A DNA stretch of 64,000 nt, taken from NCBI RefSeq assembly GCF_000282195.1, contig NZ_AKJT01000072.1, positions 1-64,000 of the forward strand, read 5' to 3'. The notes under the pieces are model-generated. The model had not been told where the DNA came from. It made no database searches and worked only from the letters and a program-made list of their open reading frames with translations. Made by a program: the position numbers and the translations under genes. Positions 25,556 to 33,080 of this stretch are shown in pieces. How positions within the stretch are numbered: position 1 is the stretch's first letter; each line of letters begins with the position of its first letter. The DNA is from Pseudomonas sp. GM18. GTDB taxonomy: Bacteria; Pseudomonadota; Gammaproteobacteria; Pseudomonadales; Pseudomonadaceae.

Positions 25556-26973
25556 TCAAGGCATCACCGGCGCCATATACGTAAGCGTCGTCCCTAGCGC
25601 CCACAGCAGAAGCAGCACCAGCGGCGTGTGCACCAGCAACTGCACGAACGAAAACCCGATCAGATCCCTGGCCTTCAACCCGAGCACGCCCAGTAGCGGC
25701 AGCATGTAGAACGGGTTGATCAGGTTCGGCAGGGCTTCGGCGGCGTTGTAGATCTGCACGGCCCAGCCCAGGTGATAGTTCAGGTCGTTGGCCACTTGCA
25801 TGACATACGGCGCTTCAATGATCCATTTGCCACCACCGGACGGGATGAAGAAACCGAGGATGGCCGAGTACACGCCCATCAGCAGGGCGTAGGTGTCGTG
25901 GGACGCAATTTGTACGAAAAAGGTCGAGATGTGGTGGGCCAATGATTGTCCGTCGGTGCCCTTGACCACTGTCATCAGGGCGGCGATCGAGCCGTACAGC
26001 GGGAACTGGATCAGCACGCCGGTGGTGGTCGGCACCGCACGGGCCACCGCATCGAGGAAGCTGCGCGGGCGCCAGTGCAGCAGCGCGCCGAGCATCAGGA
26101 ACAGGAAGTTGTAGGTGTTCAGTCCGGAAATCGCGCTGATCGCCGGTTTGGTCGCAAACTCATGGAACAGCCATCCGGCCGCCAGCAGTGCCAGCAGAAT
26201 CGTCAGCAGCGGGCTGTATTCCAGCCACTCGCCAGGGCGGGTGCGCGGTGCTGGCGCCGGCAGACTGAAACCCGGATCGATACCGCAGGCTTTGGCGTCA
26301 CGGGCTGTCGCAGGGCCGGGCGCGGTGGCGTAGGCAACGATCAGCGAGACTACGGTGAGTGCTAGCAACAACACGCCTGACTGCCAGAGAAAGATCGTTT
26401 GGGTGAAGGGAATGACGCCTGTGATCGACAGAATCGACGGCGGCAGGCTGGCGGGGTTGGCCTGCAATTGTGCCGCGGACGACGACAGACCCAAGGCCCA
26501 GACCGCGCCAAGACCAAGATAGGCGGCGGCACCGGCGGCACGGTAATCCATTTTCAGATCGGTACGGCGGGCGAGGGCGCGTACCAGCAGCCCGCCGAAC
26601 ACCAGTGACAACCCCCAGTTCAGCAACGACGCGACCATGGAAATCAGCGCCACCCAGGCCACGGCGGAGCGGCCGTTTTTCGGGACCCGTGCCAGGCGAT
26701 CGATCAGTTTCACCGCCGGTGGCGAACTGGCGACCACGTAACCGCCGATCACCACGAATGCCATCTGCATGGTGAACGGAATCAGGCTCCAGAAACCGTC
26801 ACCGAAGGCCATGGCGGCGTCGGTGGGTTTGGCGCCCATGGCCATGGTCGCCACCGCAACGATGATCACTGCCAGCGCGGCGAATACCCAGGAGTCGGGA
26901 AACCAGCGTTCGGCAAAGTTTGAACAATGCAGGGCAAGCGCGCATAGCGGCTTTCTTCGATATCAGCGGCCAC
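25556..26973 (-). pseudogene. atoE: Short-chain fatty acid transporter (AtoE/ScfA family), frameshifted near the N-terminus
   Basis: Membrane transporter for short-chain fatty acids (AtoE family). The readable frame from 26869 gives 437 aa with about 12 helices but lacks the first ~35 residues. Upstream, a GTG at 26973 with a CGAGGT ribosome-binding site starts MAADIEESRYARL in another frame. The expected continuation ALHCSNFAERWFPDSWVFAALAV lies in the frame of the main ORF. The two join at 26933-26937, where TTGCCC replaces an expected TTGGCC, i.e. one G missing. This is either a real frameshift or a sequencing error; no internal start with a good ribosome-binding site was found. Confidence 0.75.
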
Positions 26974-27090
26974 GGGAGTACCTCGTTTTTATGTTTATTG
27001 TGGGGTTCAGGGCGCAATGGCCCGTCCGGTCGGTGCCAACAGTAAATCAATCGGTCCGTTGCGGGGACGCTGTTTGGGGCGTTTGGGACT

Positions 27091-27132
27091 ATGGTCTAAC
27101 GGGTTGTCCACAAGTGCATTTGCGTAGACCAT
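27091..27132. promoter_or_regulatory. Inverted repeat, candidate operator before the MHS transporter
   Basis: ATGGTCTA (27091-27098) and TAGACCAT (27125-27132) form a perfect 8-bp inverted repeat with 26 bp between. It lies 38 bp upstream of the start codon. The half-site TGGTCTA resembles operators of GntR/FCD regulators (TGGTnnnACCA type). No cognate regulator lies next to it. Confidence 0.35.
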
Positions 27133-27169
27133 GGGCGCCTTGGTTTTTTGCCTGCCAGAGTTTTTTTAC

Positions 27170-28483
27170 ATGACTGCCAACATCAATGCGCGCCCGGCGC
27201 CCTTCACTCGTTCGGACTACAAGACCCTGGGGCTTGCAGCCTTGGGCGGTGCGCTGGAAATCTACGACTTCATTATTTTCGTATTTTTCGCGCTGACCCT
27301 CAGCCAACTGTTCTTCCCGCCGGAAATGCCCGAGTGGCTGCGTCTGCTGCAAAGCTTCGGGATCTTCGTCACTGGCTACCTCGCGCGTCCGTTGGGCGGG
27401 ATCCTGATGGCGCATTTCGCCGACCGGTTGGGACGCAAGAAGGTGTTCAGCCTGAGCATTCTGATGATGGCGTTGCCGTGCTTGCTGATCGGGATCATGC
27501 CGACCTACGCCCAGATCGGCTATTTCGCACCACTGTTGCTGTTGGCCCTGAGAGTCCTGCAAGGCGCGGCGGTGGGCGGTGAAGTGCCGAGCGCCTGGGT
27601 GTTCGTCGCTGAGCACGCGCCGGTCGGTCATCGCGGTTATGCCCTCGGTTTCCTGCAGGCGGGGCTGACCTTCGGTTACCTGATCGGTGCCTTGACGGCG
27701 ACTTTTCTGGCTCAGGCGTTCACCCCGGCGCAAATCCTCGATTTCGCCTGGCGTTACCCGTTTCTGCTGGGCGGTTTGTTTGGCGTGATCGGTGTCTGGC
27801 TGCGCCGCTGGCTCAGCGAAACCCCGGTGTTCATGGCGATGCAGGCCCAGCGCGAGGCCGCTGTCGAACTGCCGCTGCGCACGGTCCTGCGTGAACACCG
27901 CCTGGCGATGCTGCCGGCGATGATCCTCACCTGCGTGCTGACCTCGGCCGTGGTGGTGTTTGTGGTCATCACCCCGACCATGATGCAGAAAACCTTCGGC
28001 ATGACCGCCAGCCATACCTTCGCCCTGAGTGCCTTGGGCATCGTCTTTCTGAATATTGGCTGTGTGCTCGCCGGGCTGCTCGTCGATCGTATCGGCGCCT
28101 GGCGCACGGTGATGCTGTATAGCCTGCTGCTGCCTCTGGGCATCGGCGTGCTCTATACCTGTCTGATCATTGAAGGCCAGTGGATCGGTCTGGCTTACGC
28201 GGTAGCCGGCCTTGGTTGCGGAGTGGTCGGCGCGGTGCCGTCGGTGATGGTCAGCCTGTTTCCAGCGCGGATTCGTGTCTCGGGGATTTCCTTCACCTAC
28301 AACATTGCCTACGCCGCCTGGGCGAGTACCACACCGCTGCTGTTGATCGGTCTGATGCCGTGGAGTCCGTGGATTTGTGTGATCTTCTGCGCGGTGATGG
28401 GGGCGGTGGGCATCAGCAGCGCAGTATATTTCGGTGCGCGAATGCCGCGAATGGGGCGCTGTTCGGTAGTTGGCGCGGTATGA
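27170..28483 (+). CDS. MFS transporter, metabolite:H+ symporter (MHS) family
   Basis: Inner-membrane transporter of 437 aa with about 12 helices. The MHS signature is clear: GGALEIYDFIIFVFFA in helix 1, GYLARPLGGILMAHFADRLGRKKVF between helices 2 and 3, and LRVLQGAAVGGEVPSAWVFVAEHAP. Members take up organic acids, proline or betaine, dicarboxylates and aromatic acids; the substrate here cannot be told. Conserved sequence begins near the ATG at 27170, so I use it rather than an upstream in-frame codon at 27131; the ribosome-binding site is weak. Confidence 0.85.
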   Translation: MTANINARPAPFTRSDYKTLGLAALGGALEIYDFIIFVFFALTLSQLFFPPEMPEWLRLLQSFGIFVTGYLARPLGGILMAHFADRLGRKKVFSLSILMMALPCLLIGIMPTYAQIGYFAPLLLLALRVLQGAAVGGEVPSAWVFVAEHAPVGHRGYALGFLQAGLTFGYLIGALTATFLAQAFTPAQILDFAWRYPFLLGGLFGVIGVWLRRWLSETPVFMAMQAQREAAVELPLRTVLREHRLAMLPAMILTCVLTSAVVVFVVITPTMMQKTFGMTASHTFALSALGIVFLNIGCVLAGLLVDRIGAWRTVMLYSLLLPLGIGVLYTCLIIEGQWIGLAYAVAGLGCGVVGAVPSVMVSLFPARIRVSGISFTYNIAYAAWASTTPLLLIGLMPWSPWICVIFCAVMGAVGISSAVYFGARMPRMGRCSVVGAV

Positions 28484-28602
28484 GGGGAGGCATACCGCCA
28501 CTATTTTTGTAGGACAACCCTGAAACACTCTTCAGAAAATACCCGCAAAGCCGATGGTTAGGCTGTAAGCCGCTTTTTATCTCTGTCCATCGGTGCTTTC
28601 CC

Positions 28603-29919
28603 ATGTTCAATAAACGCCTGAAGCAGGAGCTGTCGGCTCTTCGCGAAGAACTCTCCAGCCTTCTGCAAGTCAAGGAGAGCCTGGAAAGCGAGATGCTGGT
28701 CCTGACCCTCGACCCCGATGGGCGGATTCAATCGGTCAACCAAAACTTCATCAGCGAGATGCTCTACAAAAGCAACGACCTGATCGGCCGTCACATCGAC
28801 GACCTTGTCCCGGTCCACGTGAAGTCGGATGAATTCCATCACCGCTTCAAGGCTGCGCTGGGTCGTGGCGAACACTTTGCCGGCGCGGTCCGTTTGCTGC
28901 GCGGCAACGGTGCCGAAGCCTGGTTGCGTTCGATCATGCAGCCAGTGCGGTCCTCGGACGGCCGGATCAAGAACTTCTCGATTTACTCCAGCGACCTGAC
29001 CCGTACCATCGAGGCGTCCCGTGAGCATGAAAACCTGATCGGCGCGCTGGTGCGCTCGACAGCGGTCATCGAGTTCGACCTCAATGGCAACGTGCTGACG
29101 GCCAACGAACGCTTCCTCAACGGCATGGGTTACAGCCTGGCGCAGATCCAGGGCAAACATCACCGCACCTTCTGCGAGCCAGAGGAATACAACAGCGCCG
29201 AGTATCAGAACTTCTGGCGTCGCCTTAACGCCGGCGAGTTCGTGGCCGATCGTTTCAAACGTATCGACAGCCACGGTCGCGTGGTCTGGCTGGAGGCTTC
29301 CTACAACCCGGTGGTCGACGCCAATAACAAGCTCTACAAAGTGGTGAAGTTCGCCACGGTGATTACCGATCAGGTCAATCAGGAGCAGGCTGTCGCCGAG
29401 GCGGCCAACATTGCCTACAGCACTTCTCAGCAAACCGACCAGAGTGCACAGCGCGGTACTGCCGTGGTGACCCAAGCCGTAGACGTGATGCGTGACCTGG
29501 CCAAACACATGCAAACCGCCGGTGAGGGCATCGAAGCACTGAACGAGCAATCGCTGGTGATCGGCACCATCGTCAAAACCATCAGTGGCATCGCCGAACA
29601 GACCAACCTGCTGGCGCTCAACGCGGCCATCGAAGCGGCTCGTGCCGGTGAACAGGGTCGCGGGTTTGCGGTGGTGGCGGACGAGGTTCGGCAATTGGCC
29701 TCGCGCACCAGCCAGGCGACCGATGAAATTGTCGGCGTCGTGCGTCAGAACCAGGACATGGCGCGCAACGCCGTAGCCCTCATGACCGACGGTAAACTCC
29801 AGGCTGAACAAGGTCTGGCGCTGGCGGCGGAGGCGGGCACAGTGATCGTCGAGATCCAGGACGGTGCGCAGAAAGTGGTGAACGCGGTCGGGCAGTTTGC
29901 CAACCAACTATCGACTTGA
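28603..29919 (+). CDS. bdlA: PAS-PAS chemotaxis-type signalling protein (BdlA-like)
   Basis: Soluble methyl-accepting-type protein of 438 aa with no membrane segment. It has a short N-terminal coiled coil (1-30), PAS domain 1 (about 30-145), PAS domain 2 (about 150-265) and a C-terminal MCP signalling hairpin (IAEQTNLLALNAAIEAARAGEQGRGFAVVADEVRQLA). This matches the layout of P. aeruginosa BdlA, a sensor needed for biofilm dispersion through c-di-GMP signalling. The symbol rests on architecture; other PAS-MCP paralogues exist in pseudomonads, so orthology needs a tree. Confidence 0.75.
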   Translation: MFNKRLKQELSALREELSSLLQVKESLESEMLVLTLDPDGRIQSVNQNFISEMLYKSNDLIGRHIDDLVPVHVKSDEFHHRFKAALGRGEHFAGAVRLLRGNGAEAWLRSIMQPVRSSDGRIKNFSIYSSDLTRTIEASREHENLIGALVRSTAVIEFDLNGNVLTANERFLNGMGYSLAQIQGKHHRTFCEPEEYNSAEYQNFWRRLNAGEFVADRFKRIDSHGRVVWLEASYNPVVDANNKLYKVVKFATVITDQVNQEQAVAEAANIAYSTSQQTDQSAQRGTAVVTQAVDVMRDLAKHMQTAGEGIEALNEQSLVIGTIVKTISGIAEQTNLLALNAAIEAARAGEQGRGFAVVADEVRQLASRTSQATDEIVGVVRQNQDMARNAVALMTDGKLQAEQGLALAAEAGTVIVEIQDGAQKVVNAVGQFANQLST

Positions 29920-29951
29920 TGCCCTGAATGCGGTTCGTAGCCCTAAAAAGA

Positions 29952-30323
29952 TCAGGCCTGCTTCACCGGCTTTATCAGACTTTCGGCTGGTATCCCAAAT
30001 AGATCATGAAGCTTCCAGATCATCGGAAGCGTCAACGCACGCTTACCGTTGAGCACTTCATAAACCCGGTTTGTCCGGCCGATAGCTGGTGCCAGATCAG
30101 CGGCGGACAGACCGGACTGCTCCATACGAAATTTGATCGCATCGATCGGAGTGGGTAGGTCGACCGGAAACTGCTTCGATTCATAGGCCTCGATGAGGGT
30201 AATCATGATGTCGAAGTAATCGCCTTCGGGGGTTCCCGGCTCAGGCTCAATGTCGAATAGTGCAGATACGTTTTTGAGGGCTGCACGGTAATCCTCGTCG
30301 GTGTGAATTGGACGAATGTTCAT
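29952..30323 (-). CDS. higA: HigA-type antitoxin
   Basis: 123-aa antitoxin of a type II toxin-antitoxin pair. The N-terminal region (1-60, acidic, NVSALFDIEPEPGTPEGDYFDIMITLIEAYE) is the type that neutralises HigB. An XRE-like helix-turn-helix follows (about 62-110: FRMEQSGLSAADLAPAIGRTNRVYEVLNGKRALTLPMIWKL). It lies 3 bp after the toxin gene, the reversed toxin-first order of higBA loci. Expected to repress its own operon through the palindromes upstream. Confidence 0.88.
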   Translation of the reverse strand: MNIRPIHTDEDYRAALKNVSALFDIEPEPGTPEGDYFDIMITLIEAYESKQFPVDLPTPIDAIKFRMEQSGLSAADLAPAIGRTNRVYEVLNGKRALTLPMIWKLHDLFGIPAESLIKPVKQA

Positions 30324-30326
30324 GGG

Positions 30327-30629
30327 TTACTCCATTTCGACGGTATCAGCGTCGATTCCATCGTACTGCTTGTGGGTTCCGACAAATTTTATGTATAGGG
30401 CGCCGAAACGATAGGCCACCGCGACTACTAACCGAAAGTCATTGCCCTTGATGTTGAACACGACTCTGCGGCTTTTGAGAATGCTGGCGGTGGCAAAGTG
30501 TGCCTTGATGTCAGCAGGTGTCTTCCAGTCCGCTTTCCTTGCTTCGTCAATCCAGGCCAGGAACGGTTGTTCTGAGTCCGGGTATCTCTCCCAAAAAAAT
30601 TTCAGCTGACTGATGGCGATGATTCTCAT
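30327..30629 (-). CDS. higB: HigB-type mRNA interferase toxin
   Basis: 100-aa HigB-family (RelE superfamily) toxin. It starts MRIIAISQLKFFWERYPDSEQPFLAWIDEARKADW and contains the conserved KSRRVVFNIKGNDFRLVVAVAYRFGALYIKFVGTHKQYD core. This core carries the basic and His/Lys residues used for ribosome-dependent mRNA cleavage. It is first in the operon, before higA. Intact by length and motif, so the module looks functional. Confidence 0.88.
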   Translation of the reverse strand: MRIIAISQLKFFWERYPDSEQPFLAWIDEARKADWKTPADIKAHFATASILKSRRVVFNIKGNDFRLVVAVAYRFGALYIKFVGTHKQYDGIDADTVEME

Positions 30630-30640
30630 GGCATGATCCT

Positions 30641-30666
30641 AGTCCCGTAGTGGGACTTGTACAAGT
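30641..30666. promoter_or_regulatory. Candidate HigA operator
   Basis: Two adjacent palindromes lie 12-37 bp upstream of higB. AGTCCC-gtagt-GGGACT (30641-30657) overlaps the perfect 12-bp palindrome ACTTGTACAAGT (30655-30666). Their position over the expected promoter fits autorepression by HigA or HigBA. Confidence 0.5.
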
Positions 30667-30859
30667 CTGTGGCGGAGTAGCCGACATGTGGGGAGTAAAT
30701 CCGACTCCCGCAAAAGGCACTGCCGATAGCTGATTTGATGAGGTGGGTTAACAAGGTTTTGGAGATAAAAACGGTTCCCACACTCTATCCAAGAGGTAGC
30801 AATTTGAGGGTAGGAAAAGGCTACGCGAGACACTTGATCAGGATTCTTCTCCAATCAAA

Positions 30860-30885
30860 AAAGGCCTACCTCCCGGTAAGCCTTT
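30860..30885 (-). terminator. Terminator of ggt
   Basis: The stem AAAGGC(c)TACC/GGTA(a)GCCTTT with a TCCC loop, and an A-run at 30857-30862 that reads as T-run on the minus strand, lies just after the ggt stop. It is nearly identical in its core to the terminator at 32850-32881. Confidence 0.75.
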
Positions 30886-30904
30886 CCTCATTCCTGCTTA
30901 AGAC

Positions 30905-32767
30905 TCAATCCCCCAACGCTTCCCCCTCGCGCCGTGGATCAGCCCCGCCGGCCAATGCCGTTTTTCCCTGCGCGTCCTTGATCCGAACAATCGCCTGAGT
31001 CCCGCTGGTCATGTCGATCTCGCTCACGCTGTGCCCTTTGTCCTTCAACGCCTGAATCAGTGCCGGGCTGAACTGACCCTGTTCCAGTTCGGTCGGGCCA
31101 TTGCGGCTGCCGAAGTTGGGCAGGTTGATGGCGGCTTGTGGGTCGAGGTTCCAGTCGAGCAGGCCAATGGTGGATTTGGCCACGTACTCGATGATCTGTG
31201 AGCCGCCGGGCGAGCCGACTGTGGCCACGAACTCGCCGCTCTGGCGGTCGAAGATCAACGTTGGCGCCATGGACGAGCGCGGGCGTTTGCCGGGTTCGAC
31301 GCGGTTGGCGACTTTTTGCCCGTGCTCTTCGGGGATGAACGAGAAGTCGGTCATCTGGTTGTTGAGCACAAAACCCTGGACCATCAAGTGTGAGCCGAAT
31401 GCCGCTTCCACGGTGGTGGTCATGGACACGGCGCCGCCCTCGTCATCGACCGCCACCACCTGCGAGGTGGAGATGCGCAGTGGCGAGCGGTCCGGCGCGT
31501 AAGCGACCTGAATGCCCGGCGGGGTGCCGGGTTTGGCCTGGCCCATGCTGCGGTCGCCAATCAAGGTCGCGCGGGTCGCCAGATAAGTCGGGTCGACCAA
31601 CCCTTTGAGTGGCACGGGTACGAAGTCGGTGTCGGCGACGTACTGCGCGCGATCGGCATAAGCCAGGCGCTCGGCTTCGGCGATCAGGTGCACGGCTTCA
31701 GGGGCTGGCTCGATGCCCGCCGGTTTGCTGCTCTTGACCGGTTTGAGTGGTGCCAGGGCAAAGCGTGGGTCGCGGGTTTCCAGGGCCTGCAAGGTGCCGA
31801 GGATTTGCGCCACGGCGATCCCGCCCGACGACGGTGGCGGCATGCCGCAGACCTGCCAGCGTTTGTAGTCGGTGCACAGCGGCGCGCGCTCCTTGGCCTG
31901 GTAGCCCTGGAGATCGTTCAGCGACAGGCTGCCGGGGTTGGTATGGCCCTGAACCTTGGCGACGATTTCTTTTGCGATCGGACCCGTGTACAGCGCGCCG
32001 GGACCTTCCTTGGCGATGCGCTTGAACACCGCGGCAAGTGCCGGGTTTTTCAGCTGCGTACCGATGGCTTTCGGATGACCATCGGCAGTCAGAAAGTAGG
32101 CGGCCATGTCCGGTGAGCGCTGGATAAACGCGTCTGCCGCGATCAACTGATGCAGTCGTGGCGAGATGGCGAAGCCTTGTTCCGCCAGTTTGATCGCGGG
32201 CTCGAACAGCCTCGCCCACGGCAGGCGACCGTGCTTGCGATGGGCCAGCTCCAGCGCCCGCAATACACCCGGTGTACCCACCGAGCGCCCGCCGATCTGT
32301 GCCTGGGTGAAAGGCATCGGTTTGCCGTCGGCTTGCAGGAACAGTTTCTCGGTGGCGCCAGCCGGTGCGGTTTCGCGACCGTCGTAGGTGCGCACGGCCT
32401 TGCCATCCCACAGCACAATCAACGCGCCACCGCCGATACCCGACGATTGCGGCTCGACCAGCGTCAACACCGCTTGCATGGCAATGGCCGCATCAATCGC
32501 CGAGCCACCCTCGCGCAGCATCTCCCGCCCGGCTGCGGCCGCCAGCGGGTTGGCGGCTGCGGCCATGTGTCTGGAGGCGTGCCGCGTCTGCAGGTCGGTG
32601 CGATAACCGGAGGCGATTTCCGGCGCGACCGGCAAGGCCGAGACCGACGGCGAAGAGGGCGGGGCGTTACACGCGGAGAGGGTTAAAGCGGTGGCGATCA
32701 GCGAAAAGGCTGACAGGCGATAGCGGTTCAAGTGGAAGGCTGAGAACACGCGAGGCACTCCGTCCAT
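30905..32767 (-). CDS. ggt: Gamma-glutamyltransferase (glutathione hydrolase), lipoprotein-like
   Basis: Exported N-terminal-nucleophile hydrolase (620 aa) that cleaves gamma-glutamyl bonds, e.g. of glutathione, in the periplasm. The signal region ends in a lipobox-like LSAC (about 32-35), suggesting membrane anchoring. The large subunit is followed by the autoprocessing site VSMTTTVEAAFGS, whose Thr becomes the nucleophile, and the small-subunit GGSQI, PRSSMAPTLIF and NNQMTDF motifs are present. I use the ATG at 32767; a TTG 15 bp upstream is possible, and neither has a clear ribosome-binding site. Confidence 0.88.
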   Translation of the reverse strand: MDGVPRVFSAFHLNRYRLSAFSLIATALTLSACNAPPSSPSVSALPVAPEIASGYRTDLQTRHASRHMAAAANPLAAAAGREMLREGGSAIDAAIAMQAVLTLVEPQSSGIGGGALIVLWDGKAVRTYDGRETAPAGATEKLFLQADGKPMPFTQAQIGGRSVGTPGVLRALELAHRKHGRLPWARLFEPAIKLAEQGFAISPRLHQLIAADAFIQRSPDMAAYFLTADGHPKAIGTQLKNPALAAVFKRIAKEGPGALYTGPIAKEIVAKVQGHTNPGSLSLNDLQGYQAKERAPLCTDYKRWQVCGMPPPSSGGIAVAQILGTLQALETRDPRFALAPLKPVKSSKPAGIEPAPEAVHLIAEAERLAYADRAQYVADTDFVPVPLKGLVDPTYLATRATLIGDRSMGQAKPGTPPGIQVAYAPDRSPLRISTSQVVAVDDEGGAVSMTTTVEAAFGSHLMVQGFVLNNQMTDFSFIPEEHGQKVANRVEPGKRPRSSMAPTLIFDRQSGEFVATVGSPGGSQIIEYVAKSTIGLLDWNLDPQAAINLPNFGSRNGPTELEQGQFSPALIQALKDKGHSVSEIDMTSGTQAIVRIKDAQGKTALAGGADPRREGEALGD

Positions 32768-32849
32768 GGGATAAAAGGTCAAGGGACTTTATCGACCGAA
32801 GGAGTAGTACGCAAATCAGGGTTCGCCTGCCACTTTTCTCGAGGCATAA

Positions 32850-32881
32850 AAAAACGGCCTACCTTTCGGTAAGCCGTTTTT
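32850..32881. terminator. Terminator between tRNA-Met and ggt
   Basis: AAAAACGGC(c)TACC/GGTA(a)GCCGTTTTT with a TTTC loop; A-run on the left gives a T-run on the minus strand, so it ends the tRNA-Met transcript. The core is shared with the terminator of ggt. Confidence 0.8.
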
Positions 32882-32887
32882 AGTACT

Positions 32888-32964
32888 TGGTGGCTACACA
32901 GGGACTTGAACCCCGGACCCCAGCATTATGAATGCTATGCTCTAACCAACTGAGCTATGTAGCC
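32888..32964 (-). tRNA. tRNA-Met (CAT anticodon, elongator type)
   Basis: A 77-nt tRNA with encoded CCA. Acceptor GGCTACA, a D-arm GCTCAGTTGGTTAGAGC, an anticodon arm with CAT in loop TCATAAT, and a T-arm around GGGTTCAAGTCCC are seen on the minus strand. It closely resembles the elongator tRNA-Met of E. coli rather than initiator tRNA, because a full G-U/C-G acceptor start pair is present. Confidence 0.93.
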
Positions 32965-33046
32965 AAGTGGCGCGCATTATTCACCTGGAACGACGATGCG
33001 TCAAGCGTAAATCTAAAATATTTCTCCACACTTTCAACCGCTTATC

Positions 33047-33074
33047 CCGCTGACCCGAAAAATCGGGTCAGCGG
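33047..33074. terminator. Hairpin after the chemoreceptor gene
   Basis: A 12-bp perfect inverted repeat CCGCTGACCCGA/TCGGGTCAGCGG with an AAAA loop, 7 bp beyond the chemoreceptor stop codon. No clear T-run, so efficiency is uncertain. Confidence 0.65.
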
Positions 33075-33080
33075 AGGGCA

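Noticed and set aside
26799..27050. 83-aa open frame on the minus strand overlapping the start of the AtoE gene
   Set aside because: It is a frame produced next to the frameshift and reads out of phase with both halves of the expected transporter.
30639..30854. 71-aa frame upstream of higB
   Set aside because: It covers the operator palindromes and promoter; no ribosome-binding site and no recognisable protein.
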